DNA of 64,000 nt from Ashinkailepas kermadecensis (Eukaryota > Arthropoda > Thecostraca > Neolepadidae). Made by a program: the position numbers and the translations under genes. Of this stretch, positions 1 to 13,080 are shown one piece after another. The stretch is taken from NCBI GenBank assembly GCA_034440615.1, contig JAOTOM010005129.1, forward strand, positions 734,001 through 798,000, in the 5' to 3' direction. The notes under the pieces were generated by a model. It was not told the origin of the DNA. It ran no database searches and was given only the letters and a program-made list of their open reading frames with translations. The stretch's first letter is position 1. Each line of letters begins with the position of its first letter.

Positions 1-420
1 TCTTAGCAGGGCGCTTTTGCGTCCTAGTCCTAGATTTTCTCTTCCAGGTTCCTCCTCTTCCAAAATATGGGCCTCATCTGGCTGGTCTCGGTGGCCTTCT
101 CTCATTCCTGCGGAGACCTTCTTATCCGTCTTGGGGCCCCTATTGCGTCCGGAGAAGTCTCCCCTATCAGGTCTTAATTTTATATTGCAGGGGCATCCTC
201 TTCCGTCTTGGGGGCCTCGTTTTCCAACTTAAGAATATCCAACTTAAGAATATCCTGCCACCCATCGGAAGCCTTTTCGTCTAACCTGGGTGGCTTCTTG
301 CCCGTTTCGGTGGCATCCTTTCCGTCCTGAGGGCCTCCTTTTCGTGCTGGGGTCTCCTTCTCGTCCTGGGGCCTCCTTTTCGTCCTGGGGGCTACCTTCC
401 TATCTCTGTTCTACGTCTTA
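1..420 (+). repeat. Left copy of a direct duplication spaced 4.09 kb
   Basis: This segment matches 4092-4438 in the same orientation, with substitutions and small indels. Shared landmarks are TCTTAGCAGGG, then CTTCCAAAATATGGGCCTC, then TTAAGAATATCCTGCCAC, then the GGTGGCTTCTTGCCCGT stretch. This copy carries an extra tandem duplication of about 15 bp around AACTTAAGAATATCC. The left end is cut by the window. Confidence 0.8.
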
Positions 421-835
421 GGGGCCTCCTTTTCGTCCTTGGCTGCATCCTTTTCGTTCTAGATGCCTCCTTTTCGTCCTGGGGCCTACTTTTAGTCCTG
501 GGGGGCCTCCTCCCAATCTCTGTTCTACGTATTGGGGGCTTCGTTTGCGTTCTGGGGCATCCTTTTCGTCCTGGGGGCATCCTTTTCGTCCTGGGGGCCT
601 CCTTTTCGTCCTGGGGGCCACCTCACAATCTCTGTTCTACGTCTTAGGGGCCTCCTTTTCGTCCTGGTGGCCTCCTTTTCGTCCTGGGGGCCTCCTTTTC
701 GTCCTGGGGACCTCATCCCAATCTCTGTTCTACGTCTTGGGGGATTCCTTTGCGTTCTGGGGCATCCTTTTCGTCCTGGGGGCCTCCTTTTCGTCGTGGG
801 GGCCACCTCACAATTTTGTCAACCACTATTTTGTC
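1..835. repeat. Degenerate GGGGCCTCC-anchored short tandem repeats
   Basis: The block is made of imperfect units of about 20-21 bp, each beginning with GGGGCCTCC or GGGGCATCC and continuing with TTTTCGTCCT. The clearest run is about 560-800. Long open frames on both strands are artefacts of the skewed composition. It closes with short copies of CAACCACTATTTTGT and an A-rich stretch. Confidence 0.85.
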
Positions 836-1439
836 AACCACAACCACTATTTTGTCAAAATACATCATTTAAAAAAAAACATTATTTAATACATTATTAA
901 ATACATTATTAGTGCCCAACTGGATTGTCCTGTGGAGGTGCCTAATCTACCACTAACGCTTTTGATTCGTTGGATTTCAACCCTAACTCCCTCACCCAGT
1001 TCGAAGGTTTTCTTTTGGTATCCCTTGATAAGTCACCTCATACTGCTGAAATTACACCTATACAAATTGCTTTCAAATGTAAAATTTACCAATTTCAGGT
1101 ATTCCAGTTCATAGCGCCCGGTCGCCACGACGCCAACGTTCGTGCACGTGCACACCCATCTTGCGCATTCGGCGCATTCGCCACATTTCGTGCAATGCTA
1201 CTGTTTCTGCTAGGCCTCCTACGTTTTGCTAATTGCTTCCACATGATAGACTTGCGCCATACTTGACGTGATGGAATGCTTCGTTTGGGCGTTCGCTGCG
1301 AAAATTCGATTAATTAAATTCGATCATTAGTTCTCTACTTCCCACATTTCCTGGTGGTTAAGAAATGCGGATACCCGCTGAGCTTTGATGCAACTCATAT
1401 ATTTGGTTAAATATGTTCCCAGATTGGCTACCGAACCAA
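836..1439. other. No gene seen
   Basis: An A/T-rich stretch (to about 905) is followed by unremarkable unique-looking sequence. I see no supportable coding frame. Confidence 0.6.
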
Positions 1440-2000
1440 GGCCCTGCCCCAGTGTTCTTTTTTGGACCCGTTGCGTCTTTCTTCGTCTACAGATGTGTCT
1501 TAGGGCTCCAATCCATTTTGTTTGTTTGTTGGGGCCTCAGCATATTTTCGAAATCCTTGCTCGTTTTAGGGTTTGTTGCTTATTTGTGCACCAAGGTTTT
1601 TGGGACCGGGATCTTTCGAAGATCCCGATGTGTTTATTTAGTGCCCGTTTTTGTGTTATGTTTGGGACCATGATGGTTTTTGCGGCCCAGCCTCTTTTGC
1701 ATGCCCTTGTGCGGTCTCATGGCCCCTGTGTGCCTTCAGAGCTTCCGGTGTATTTTTAGAGCTCCGGGTATGTATATTTAGGGCTGCAACGCATGTTTAA
1801 GGCCCTATCGCTTTTTGCGAGACTGCGCGAGACCCTGTCCGAGACTCTAGCGTGATTTTCAGGGTCCGGAGGTGACTTTTTGGTACCCCTAGGCCCAGCG
1901 TGATTTTCAGGGGCCCCGGTCGGATCTTTTGGGGCCCATATCCTCATTTTCAAGTGCCCCGCAAGTCATTTTTGACCACCCCAGTATGATTTTCAATCGG
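1440..2000 (+). repeat. GGGCCC / GTGATTTTC degenerate repeat family, array A
   Basis: Decayed units carry GGGGCCC-like blocks followed by AGCGTGATTTTCA. The best-kept units are at 1850-1990. The same family recurs at 56590-58025 (same strand) and 14030-14375 (opposite strand). Open frames here are composition artefacts. Confidence 0.7.
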
Positions 2001-2039
2001 CAGGCCCAAGTAGAGCGAGGCATGCCACATAGGGTCCAA

Positions 2040-2265
2040 TGTTAAAAGTTGAAATTATTTGGGGCACAGTCAACTTTGGGGTGGGAGGCAATTGCATTCC
2101 CAAAAGCATACAAAGCTATACCCCTGTTTCCCCCCATAATTTCAACTTCTATCATGGAACCCCTATGGATTGCGCCCTCAAATCCATTTGCGCCCGCCCA
2201 TTGCCTTTGTGCATTGTACCCGTGAATAATCTTCAGAAATCAACGTCCCTGATAGATTATCCTTA
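2040..2265 (+). repeat. Dispersed repeat with CCCATTG core, copy 1 of 3
   Basis: It shares an ordered set of blocks with 9220-9415 and 19395-19555: CCCCATAATTTCAACTTCT, TATGGAACCCCTATGGA, AATCCATTTGCGCC, then CCCATTGCC and a later TTCAGAAATCAACG. The third copy keeps only the right half. All three lie in the same orientation. No coding capacity is seen. Confidence 0.7.
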
Positions 2266-2280
2266 CCCATATTGAGAGCT

Positions 2281-4575
2281 TCTCATTTTATGCTGGTGGC
2301 CTTATTTCCCGCATTGGGTGACTCCTCTTCCGTCCTGGAGCATAATCTACGAAATTAGGTCCTCCTCTGACGTTTTTGGGGCCTCCTGTGCTTGGAGCCT
2401 CTTTTCCTCACTTAGGGGAAGTGAGGACCTCATCTTGCATCCTGGTGGATTACTCTTTTCCCCTAGGCTCTTCCAACTTAGGAGCATCCTGTCACGGCTC
2501 TGGAGCTGGATCCTCTTCAAACCTGGGTGGCTCCTTAACCGTCTTGGCGGTATCCTTTTCGTCTTTGGGCATTCTCCAATATTCTGGAGCCTCATCGCCA
2601 TCTCCTTGCCCAGTCTCCTAGGGACCTGATCTAACTTTCTGGGGGCTTCATTTCCTGTTTTGGGGCCATCCACTTTATCCTGAAAGCCTCCTTCCCATTA
2701 TTCGGGGATTGCTCGTGCATCCTGGGCTCTTTCCTCTCCTATAGATCTCTTCCTCGAAATCAGGTGCCGACTATCACGTCTTGTCGGCATCACACATCCT
2801 GACTGTCTACTTACCCATCTTAGTGAATCCTCTTGCGTACGGGGCCTCCTACTATTTCTTAGGGGCTTCTTGCAAATTATAGGCTTCCTCTCGCGTGTTA
2901 GGGGTCTCGTCTCATTTCTTGGAGCCTCTTTATGGGTTTTGGAGGTCTCCTCGTGTGTCCTACTCTCCTCCATATTCCATGATCCTCTTTTCCCGTCTTG
3001 GAGGGCCTCCTCTTACACCCTGGGGCTCCTTTACCATGGCTTGGGGCCTCCTCTCATGCCCCAGGGGCATTCTCGACCAAATTAGGGGCCCCCTGCCACG
3101 CCTCGTGGGCCTCCACCTTTATCCTGGCGAAGCCTTATCCGTCTTGAGGGGATCTTCAATTTTGGAAACCTCATCTCCTTCCATATCTGCTACCACTCAT
3201 ATCTTAAGGGTCCCCTTTCATTTCCTGGGAACTCCTTCCGATCTCCGGAGCCTAATTCGGTCCTGGGAACCTCCTAATCCGTCTTGAGGGACTCCTCTCG
3301 AGTCCGGCAGGGGCCTCCTTTTCTCGTCTAGAGGCCTTCTTTTTCAAATTAGGGGCTCCTCTCGCGTTTTGGGGTTTCCTGCTCTGCGTTTCGATTCGAT
3401 CTTTGCCCATCTTAAGGGTGGCCTCTTATCTCCTGGTGGACTCCTCTTCTCTCCCAAGTGCCTCCTCTTCCAAATTACAAGCAACCTTTCCTATCTCAGT
3501 GGCCTTGTCATTTCCTGGAGACCTTCTTACCCGTCTTGAAGCCTTCTTTCCCGCCCGGGAGCCATCTCTCTAATCCAATGGCATTCTCCTCCTATTTTAG
3601 GGGCCTCCTCATTCATCATGGGGTCTCATTTCCAATCTTGTGTCGTCCTCTTCCGAATTTGGTGCCTCCTGCTACGTCTCTGGATCTTCCTTTTCTATCT
3701 TGGTGGAACCTTACCCGTCTTGGGGTCTGCTTTTGCGTCTCCGAAACCTCATCCCATATCCATTGGCTTTCTCTTCCGTCTTAGGGCCTCCTTTCATTTT
3801 CTAGGGCCTCCCTGCCCGTATTGGGGCCTACTTTGCAATCCTGGGGGCCTCCTTTGCAATCCTGGGGCCTCCTTTGCAATCCTGGGGGCCTCTTTGCAAT
3901 CCTGGGGGCCTCCTGTGCAATCATGTCCGCATTGGGGCCTCCTTTGCGATCCTGGGGGCCTCCGTGCCATTTTTGGCACTCTCTTGATTTCTGTGGCCTC
4001 CTAACCTCTCCTAAGTAACTCCTTTTTCAAATTAGGGGCCTCCTCTAACGTCTTGGAGGCCTCCTTATCTGTGTTTGTAGCCTTATTATCCTCTTAGCAG
4101 GGTGTTTTGCTATAGTCCCAAATCTTCTATCCTAGGGTCTTCCTCTTCCAAAATATGGGCCTCATCTGGCTGGTCTCAGTAACCTTCTCTCATTCCTGCG
4201 GGGACCTTCCTACCCATCTTGGGGCCCCCTCTTGCGTCCAGAGAAATCTCTCCTATCCTTTGTCCTCATTTCCTATTGTAGGAGCCCCCGCTTCCATCTT
4301 GGGGGGCCTCGTTTTCCAAATTAAGAATATCCTGCCACTCATCGGAAGCCTTCTTGTCTAACCTGGGTGGCTTCTTGCCCGTCTCGGTGGCATCTTTTTC
4401 GTCCTGGGGGCTTCCTCCCAATCTCTGTCTTACGTCTCTTATTGGGACCCGATTATATTTCCTGTGGGCCCCGTTGCCAGTTTTGGGGCTTCATTGACAG
4501 CATGATCTTCTGTCCCGTCGGCCTCCTAGCTCATCTTTTTTCCCTGTGTATTTCCTGATAGAGGCCTCCTCAAAT
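2281..4575. repeat. Degenerate C/T-rich GGGGCCTCC repeat block
   Basis: This continues the repeat type of 1-835, more diverged on the left. It includes a crisp run at about 3825-3990 of units near 21 bp containing GGGGGCCTCCTTTGCAAT. Stop-poor frames on both strands result from the biased composition. No gene is supportable. Confidence 0.8.
4092..4438 (+). repeat. Right copy of the 4.09-kb-spaced direct duplication
   Basis: This is the counterpart of 1-420. It starts with TCTTAGCAGGG and keeps the AAAATATGGGCCTCATCTGG and GGTGGCTTCTTGCCCGTC landmarks. Its presence suggests that the whole 1-4575 block is one higher-order unit of about 4.1 kb plus part of the next. Confidence 0.8.
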
Positions 4576-5876
4576 TTCATGGGGGCGGCGCCCTCCCCCC
4601 CCCCGCAGTCTCACGGCAGGGGGAGACTGCCCCCGCATAAGATGAAGGTGCAAAATCGACCCTCCGCTCGGTCGATCTGTACTGGAACGCACCAGCCGCC
4701 TAAATGGCGCTCATGCCGCCGTGCAGCGGAGTGCTGCGGTACAGTCTACCAGTAACGTCCCGATCTGTCTCGTCTCCCAACAGGAATCTGTAGAACGCTT
4801 CGTCAAGGGGCATATCAGAAGGTGTTGCCATGAGGGCTACCATTAATATCAGGACTACCACTTAAGGACCAGCGAGAATAATATGCCGGCCATGGGGCTT
4901 CCGCGCTGCATGGGGTATTACATTGTCGTTGGCAGAGACTGGCGGGGGGGGGGCGGTCTCGGTCTTCACAGGCGGCGCAGCGCGGTGCGACGCGCAGCAC
5001 CACCAATGCCCACTGCGTGCACCTGCATGTCGTTACCAGAATGCAGCCGGGCCGCGGTGGGAACGGCAAGTAGCCGACTGCCACACACCTGCTGCACAAT
5101 TACGGTTCAATTGTCAGCTCTTTGGGTCTGTCGACACCGATGTCGAATTTGCTGGAGCTGCTGAGTTTCAGGTTCTAGCTGAGTTAAGGTGATGTGTGTC
5201 ACATTTCGCATGTCACTACATGCGGCATAAACATGGCCCCAGGAGAATGTGTGCGTTATCGAGCATTGCGGCTTGGTAGCGACGGGGAAATGGTTATTCC
5301 GTTCCCTTTGCTTTTGCTCGATGTCTTGCGGATGAACTGAGAAAACGGCGCTGCCTCTTTGCCTGTCAGCTATTGTGCATCGAGTTTGTTCTTTTCCATT
5401 CAAAATGATTGGGTTGGTCGATTAGTTTGAGCCGTACGATCCCCCAAAGTTAGGATTCTGGCTGCGCCGGGCATCGACCGCAGTTGGCGAGAGAACATTC
5501 TCGTATCGGGCGGCCAGGCCACCGCTTCAGTGCCTTGTGCGCGCTAGATACTGCCTGACAGGCAGTCAAATCATCTGTCCATAGATGTCCAACGAGGCTG
5601 GCTACATGTACTGGATAGACGTACTGCATATTGTATGCGAAAAATAGCTGTTTTCGCAAAGACTTTCGGGGCATCTTTAGTAGGACACCTTTAATAGGGT
5701 ACGTTTAGAAGCATAGCTTTAGCTAATTTCGGGTTTGCAGCATTAGGGGAAGGCGGGTGTGATACTTTGATTTTGGACAGCACCCTTTTGCCTTGACAAG
5801 ACAAGTCTGAGTAGCTCGTGACAGCACCGGACATAAATGTAGCAGCACCATGCTATCATGGTTGGTGGTATATTGA
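4576..5876. other. No gene seen; GC-rich then mixed sequence
   Basis: 4576-5130 is GC-rich with C and G runs and a short foldback (GCAGTCTC and GAGACTGC, 4608-4630). Open frames overlap on both strands with no family signature. 5130-5876 is ordinary sequence leading into the truncated LINE. Confidence 0.5.
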
Positions 5877-7751
5877 GCAGACCCCACACCCTGGCGGAGC
5901 TATCGCACGGATTATTACTTGGTCGCTTATCGGAGGCTGCGAAACCGTGTGAAATGTGCGTTTGCAAAAGCCAGGCGTGACTTTGTGTGTGCGCAAATGC
6001 TGACAGACCGTGCCAATTTCTGGCGCCACATCCGGGACTTTGTGCTCCGACCGGCCGGGGCAGGGGAGGGGGCCGTGAGGGGCCTGGCAGCGACGGTGGC
6101 GGACGAATTTAATCGTCACTTTGCTTCCGTGGGCCCACGCATCGCCGCTGATCCCGTTGCTGGCAACCGCGTCGTTCCACTCATCCCTCCGCGACTACCT
6201 TGTGTGACTACCACCGGCCTCCGGCTACACCCGGTGACCCTGCCCGAACTATTCAGAGCCATATGTGAGATGTCTTCGTCGAAAGCGGTTGGCGTCGATG
6301 GCGTACCACTGCACGCTCTCCGCAACTGTTTTCCGGTTCTCGGGCCTCACCTACTTCACATCATTAACACTTCTGTAGTCTCCTGCGTGTTCCCTACCTC
6401 GTGGAAAACTGCTTCGGTTGTTCCACTTCACAAATCTGGGCCTCGCGATGTCGCCAGTAACTTTCGTCCAATCTCTATTTTGCCAGTCTTATCCAAGTTA
6501 TGTGAAAAAGTAGTATGTATCCAGCTGTCCTCTTATCTAGTCACTAATCACATTCTTTCCTCCTCCCAGTATGCATACAGGCCATGCCATTCGACGGAGG
6601 ACGCCCTGGTCGACGCTGTCGAGTGGATTACACGTCGTGTCGACACTGGTCACATCGCTTCGGTCATCTCAATCGACCTAAGCAAAGCATTCGACAGCGT
6701 CGACCATGATATCCTCCTGCGGAAGCTGCAGTGGTACGGCGTCGACCCGAGGTGGTTTGACAGCTACCTTACTGACCGGCGGCAGGTGGTGAGGGGCGGC
6801 TCTCTATCCCTTCCGCTATCCCATGGTGTTCCTCAGGGATCCCTGGTTGGTCCCTTGCTGTTCAGCATCTTCATGAATGACCTGCCAGCATACCTTCCAT
6901 ACCGACGTCTGATATCATATGCCGACGACACCCAGCTGCTAGACTCTGCACATCCTGATGAATTACCCGTTCTTAAATCCCGGCAGGAGAACACCATCCT
7001 TGCTATTCAGTCTTACTTCACATCCAACTCCTTGAAGATGAACCCCACCAAAACTACCCTACTGCTTGTCGGCACGACCCAATCCCTAAAAAAAGCCACA
7101 TCCTACCAACTCAACGTTGGCAGTCACGTCCTAACCCCCTCGCCATTCGTGAAGATGCTGGGAGTCATCATTGACCGCACCCTATCCTGGGAGGAGCACA
7201 TATCCCACGTTGTCAAAAAGTGCAACTCCACCTTGTTCTGTCTCCACAATATCCGTCACCATCTCACACCCGAAGCACGCAAACTCCTAATTCAGTCTCA
7301 CGTCTTTCCATACATCCTATACTGCCTCACTGTATGGGACGGGGCTGCCCAATGTCACCTTGGACGAGTGCAGAAGGCGATCAATTTCGGGGCTAGGATC
7401 GTCGTAGGGGCTCGTCGTCGTGACCATATCTCGCCGACAGTGGCAACGCTGGGCTGGCGCAGTGTCCGTGACCTCATCACTCACCGCGACAACATCGCCG
7501 TGTTCAGAGCCCTGAATGATCCGCGAGCCCCCGAGGCGATCCGTGCTCTGTTCCGCCGGCGGTCGGATGTCTCCCGGCGCTCCACTCGTGCGACGGTGGC
7601 TGGGGCACTGGAGCCACCGCCTTTCCGCCTCAGCATGTCACGCAGAACCTTCTCCTTCCGGGCAGCCTCGGCCTGGAACCTACTGCCGCCGGCCACTTCC
7701 GCTTCTCGGACACGGGGCGAGTTCGTCGCGATGCTGAACAACATCTTATAA
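5877..7751 (+). CDS. LINE reverse transcriptase (partial ORF2)
   Basis: An uninterrupted frame encodes a non-LTR reverse transcriptase that would prime at a nicked target site and copy the element RNA. Counting from the TTG codon at 5919, FRPIS lies at residues 182-186, the first catalytic Asp in SIDLSKAFDSVDH near 253, GVPQGS at 303-308, the catalytic YADDT at 334-338 and the LGVIIDRTLSW thumb-side block at 414-424. A conserved C-terminal block, RTFSFRAASAWNLLPP, follows near 576-591. There is no convincing start: the first in-frame ATG is near 5998, inside conserved sequence, so this is a fragment of a larger ORF2. No frameshift or internal stop is present over about 620 codons, which suggests a fairly recent insertion. 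GVPQGS is followed by LVGP where VLGP is usual in this group. CR1, L2 and Jockey cannot be separated by eye. Confidence 0.9.
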   Translation, partial: ADPTPWRSYRTDYYLVAYRRLRNRVKCAFAKARRDFVCAQMLTDRANFWRHIRDFVLRPAGAGEGAVRGLAATVADEFNRHFASVGPRIAADPVAGNRVVPLIPPRLPCVTTTGLRLHPVTLPELFRAICEMSSSKAVGVDGVPLHALRNCFPVLGPHLLHIINTSVVSCVFPTSWKTASVVPLHKSGPRDVASNFRPISILPVLSKLCEKVVCIQLSSYLVTNHILSSSQYAYRPCHSTEDALVDAVEWITRRVDTGHIASVISIDLSKAFDSVDHDILLRKLQWYGVDPRWFDSYLTDRRQVVRGGSLSLPLSHGVPQGSLVGPLLFSIFMNDLPAYLPYRRLISYADDTQLLDSAHPDELPVLKSRQENTILAIQSYFTSNSLKMNPTKTTLLLVGTTQSLKKATSYQLNVGSHVLTPSPFVKMLGVIIDRTLSWEEHISHVVKKCNSTLFCLHNIRHHLTPEARKLLIQSHVFPYILYCLTVWDGAAQCHLGRVQKAINFGARIVVGARRRDHISPTVATLGWRSVRDLITHRDNIAVFRALNDPRAPEAIRALFRRRSDVSRRSTRATVAGALEPPPFRLSMSRRTFSFRAASAWNLLPPATSASRTRGEFVAMLNNIL

Positions 7752-7905
7752 ATTGACTTCACGTGTTCGGTTTTCCCCTGTATACTGTTGTCTTGTCGCT
7801 TTCATTTTTGCTCATGTTTGTGAAATGTATCCGACTGTATTCTGACACAAACCAAATATTAATCCATTTTATGGAATCGGTTTGTTAAATCTTGCAAATA
7901 CAAAT
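5877..7905 (+). mobile_element. 5'-truncated non-LTR retrotransposon (CR1/L2/Jockey group)
   Basis: The element consists of the reverse transcriptase and C-terminal part of ORF2, followed by a 3' tail of about 150 bp ending near a short CAAATACAAATAC run. There is no ORF1 and no apurinic endonuclease domain: the coding frame is blocked by TGA at 5874-5876, just upstream of the first recognisable LINE residues. This is the usual result of incomplete reverse transcription during insertion. Its base composition is more GC-rich than the flanks. The exact ends and target-site duplication could not be fixed by eye. Confidence 0.88.
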
Positions 7906-9219
7906 ACCCCTGTCATATATTGGCCAGTATCCAAACTTCCTGTGTTCAGTAACTTTTGGTACGACGACAGCACGGTTCATATCAATAGCTTGGCTAAGGC
8001 TAAGTTCTAAATGCGATAAAAACTACTAATGTAGTAATTACGGTATATGGTATTGCTATCCAAGTGCAACTTATTCCATAAAATTGGCCGTTCGCTGCCA
8101 AATCTCGTTCAAATCCAGAAATTAGTTGATGCCATCCGACTAAAAGTGTTAAATTAAAAACGTCTCGTAATGTTTGGTGAAAATGACTAATGTCTTCAGT
8201 TAATGTCTAGACATGAACTAGATCTGATAGTAGGTTCGTCGATTTCATGTCACAAGATGAGCATGTTTGCCAGAGCAGTTCACCTTAATCACTTCTCACT
8301 AGTTTTTAGACACACTTGGAGCATTTGTTCTGCTCACCAGGACACGTTTGAATCGCCACGTTATTCAGGGAAACCACCGTGTGTCCTCGCAAAAATCATC
8401 AGATCTGCCAAGTTGTCTAGCTCACCAGGTATGACAATAGGCACAAGGTCTGCTCAGTTGTCACCGATAGGATCCGTCGAGTGCGGCTGAGGCCTACCTT
8501 GTCAGGGTGCCAGCACCACGGTATCAGACTTACCTTCTCCTGGTGCTGACAATCTGGACTGGCTAAAGCTGTCCTAAACGTGTCCTACTGCGCGAAAATC
8601 GTCTTGGAAGCCGCTAATAAACAGGTTTCCCGCGTTTTAGTATGAGGTCCTATGGAATTGGCTCGTCAATATTTCGAAGATGTGTGGTTGCATATGTGAA
8701 CTACTCACATATGTGAACTACTCACATATGAACAGCATCCGTCATGCAATGAACAATATCCGTCAACCTTGCATCTCACTATGTTTACTGTTTGTTGTTG
8801 GTTATTTTGTTTTGCATTTGTGCTTACCGGATTATTGTTGACCAGTTGCCATTTTTTGGGAAAGAATTGCAAAGATGAAAACTTGTATTTCCAACGAGTG
8901 GCTCGGGTCACTAATACAAATTTATTCAGTCCTTTTTGTACATCAGGATTACCTCATCCCTGACTTCGATGCATTAGTAGGTTATCAAGCAGCAGCATTA
9001 GAACAACTTTGGTCTGCCTTATTTATTCACCTTTAATCTGCCCTGTTCGTGTACAACTGCCTCATCTCCGCATCCATGTAGACGTGTGGGTAGAATTCGA
9101 AAGTGTACATTATCGAATGCGAACGCTTGATAATTTACACAGGCATAACTTTAGCTTGCTTGTGTGAATTACAACAACATTAACATAACAATTAATCAAA
9201 ATACAGTGTTTTGTTCCAG
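7906..9219. other. No gene seen
   Basis: AT-leaning sequence without a recognisable frame. A small tandem palindromic repeat of CATATGTGAACTACT lies at about 8691-8736. Confidence 0.6.
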
Positions 9220-9415
9220 GGGTGTTGTTTTACACACCTACTTTTGAGGGTGCAAGTGCCCCCTCAATGTTGGCTTTCCTTCCCCCCAATAACTTCAGCT
9301 TTTATAATGGAACCCTATGGAGCATGCTCTCCAATCCATTTGGGTCTGCCCATTGCCGTCTTGTATTTTGCCCCCCCTCCCCGATAATTTTTAGACGTTA
9401 AGACCCCTGCTTTGT
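9220..9415 (+). repeat. Dispersed repeat with CCCATTG core, copy 2 of 3
   Basis: It matches 2040-2265 and 19395-19555. Blocks seen in order are CCCCCAATAACTTCAGCTTT, ATGGAACCCTATGGA, CAATCCATTTGGG, CCCATTGCCGTC, and CCCCGATAATTTTTAGAC before AAGACCCCTG. Confidence 0.7.
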
Positions 9416-10678
9416 TCGACATGTAGTGGTGTTTCCGTTAGCAAACATATGACCGGTGAAACGCAGTGTTGTGCATCGTGGGCGCGGTGGAAGAAAAGGA
9501 CATAGAATAATAAATAGAAGAATAAGAAATAAGAAAATCACTTTTCTGTCTCTGTTGATATACACCAAATACACTTAGAGTGGCAGCATCATAGGCGAAA
9601 GATGCTCACAATGCCACGCTTCCTGCACACTCTTCTAGATAATGTACATTTATCATTAGAGATCTTAATATCAAATAATTATTTGGAAGTGATGAATATG
9701 CATAAAATACACATGCATAGTACCTTGCAAGCCAAAACGTGCAGGTCTCATATGTGGATGGCCACGTAATCGTGCACGGTGAAAAAAACCCATGAAGTAG
9801 ACTGGCTTGGAGGGACCACCACCTTTTATCCAGCGATGAAGTGTTGGCTAAATGCAAACAATTTTTGTCACCATTCGTGCGCACTCATCATAGCCACTAT
9901 CCAATTCAATATGATGCTCATCATTGTGTCAGTTCACCCATTCATAACCTGAGTAGACTACCGCAACGCGCATGAACAAAAGTTACTAAGCTGAAATAGA
10001 ACAAGCGGGACAGTAGCTAGCTGACACTAGCTATTGTCGCGGGCGCTCACAATCACGGCACATTATCAGTTCAGATGACCTGCATCAGCTCTTCAGATGA
10101 CCATTCTCAGTTCTCATTTCAGATGACCATTCTCAGTTCTCAGTTCAGATGACCTGCACAGCTTGTGCGCCGGTTCGCTGATTCTTCACATGCTTTCTTC
10201 AGTCAAGGAGTCGCGGTCAAATGTCTGGTCAAACCTGGTGCCTGGATGCAAAAGGACCTGTGAAGAGATGAACGCTGCGGATGTTTCATTATGTAGCACG
10301 CTAAGCTTAGTGTGCTTAAGGCCGTTGAACTTACTCAAACTTCTTCACGCCAAAGTTAGCTGAATGACGCAGACGGGACCACGGATTTCTTTGCCAGTGC
10401 AGTGGAAACATAGTTATGACGGCAATATTGCGGAAAGTGTTGATGAAGTCTGGATGGCGAAAGTTGAATGGCTTCCTCAAAGCCTCCCCCCCCTCCTCAT
10501 GTTGTTTGCATATTTGACTTCAGTGCAACGGATCTGCTTGAAAATTATTTCCGTCGAACTCTCCGTTTCGCGTTCGAAATCTTCGCTAGACATACTACTT
10601 CGTACTTGGGCAGCTTTGCAGTGTCGTCCTTGCTGCTTCTAGTGGAGCCAGAGACCGCACGTCTGCCTCTCTCGCTTT
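9416..10678. other. No gene seen
   Basis: Ordinary sequence. A short repeated motif (TTCAGATGACCATTCTCAG and relatives) occurs three to four times at about 10068-10160. Confidence 0.6.

Positions 10679-11713
<1,035 letters not shown>

Positions 11714-11777
<64 letters not shown>
11714..11777. repeat. (GT)n microsatellite
   Basis: About 32 uninterrupted GT units. Confidence 0.97.
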
Positions 11778-11778
<1 letters not shown>

Positions 11779-13080
11779 ATGAGGGGGCAAATTAGCAAAG
11801 GTTTTATGAGTGCAAGGAGAAGGAGATTTGGTAGCGTCTTTTTCCAAACTGAACCAAACTTGAGGTGTTCCTTCCAATATCAGCCACGATTCTTCTACAT
11901 TGTAATGCTCTGAAAACAAACGAATTAATGTTGCACCCTGGTGGCGAAGGCGCAGTGAGAACTCTGCTATTTGGCCATTGGTTTGGAAGTCTCATCTGCC
12001 AGTTTTATCCATTTCAAGATAACAACATGGAGTTGGAAAAACAACAGTGCAGAGGGATAGGCAACTGGGGTAAGAGGTGGCGCTGGTCACGATCACTGTA
12101 TCAGGTTGCAATGGACATTGGCTGAAATCAGGACGACCTTGTGTGAGCCGGATACTGCTCATGGTAACGAAGATGGATGATAAGCGGACAGCTGCACCTC
12201 GCACCAATAGTCAATCTGTAGCCACTTTCTGTTCTATTTTGATCAGGACATTGCAACTATGCAAAAACATAGTGAAAGCCCAAGTAAATTAGCGATAGAG
12301 GTAGAGGAGAAAGTCTAGGCAGAAACACACCACACTATATCCTCTCTTTAACCTTTAGCTTGTTTATGCTTATAATCCGCATGCACAGTTTTCCGCTCCA
12401 TGTGACACACAAATTTGTTCGTCATAGGAAGACAAAATATACGGAAAAAACAATTTTCACTCTCTATCACACATGGAAAAAGCATGGCGTATTCCCTCCA
12501 TACACCAACCACTGCGGGTACCGAGCTTTCAGCCATGAGACATCAGCCAACGTTTTGCTTGCGATTTTTGCTTGATGCAAAACTACTGAGCTTAACACGT
12601 TCTGTTAAAAAAAAATCATGATAAAATCCAACCTTACGATGCATTCAAAAGGCATAGGCTTCATGGTCACGTGCATGGCTGTGAGCTTACCAGGCTTACC
12701 AGGCTTACCAGGCTTAGCAGGCTTCGCAGTGTTACCGCCTCAGAAACAATTTTTGTTCTTGTTGACACCAACCCACCCATTCATTGATCGAGACTGCTTG
12801 ATTCCAAATGGACTGACATAGGATAGGGCTGAATTGACAGAGGAGCAGCAGAGGAGAGTTGCTTGCGACCACTGTGTTGAACTATCTATTTAGCTCAGCT
12901 GAATCCTTTAAATACGTGCAGCATCGTTATGGATCATGCTGGCTGCCTGGTGTGAATGAATCGCACAATTTTTAAAGATGATTATTCGTAGACTTTCATT
13001 TCCACACAAATTTTATTGCTATTTGGGATGTATGTAACATTATTATCATGAGTGTTTACTCGGTGCACACTACTATTTTC
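11778..13080. other. No gene seen; small 9-bp repeat inside
   Basis: Mixed sequence. At 12683-12729 a 9-bp unit, GCTTACCAG, is repeated about five times. It would read Gly-Leu-Pro in one frame but sits in no gene. Confidence 0.6.

Noticed and set aside
1365..1385. ACCCGCTGA word resembling the start of 28S rRNA
   Set aside because: Only about nine bases agree; neighbouring sequence does not match rRNA.
4815..5192. Overlapping open frames in GC-rich DNA on both strands
   Set aside because: Competing frames with Gly and Cys-rich composition typical of GC-rich non-coding sequence.
12683..12729. Collagen-like Gly-Leu-Pro triplets
   Set aside because: Only about five copies of a 9-bp repeat, with no flanking coding sequence or splice sites.
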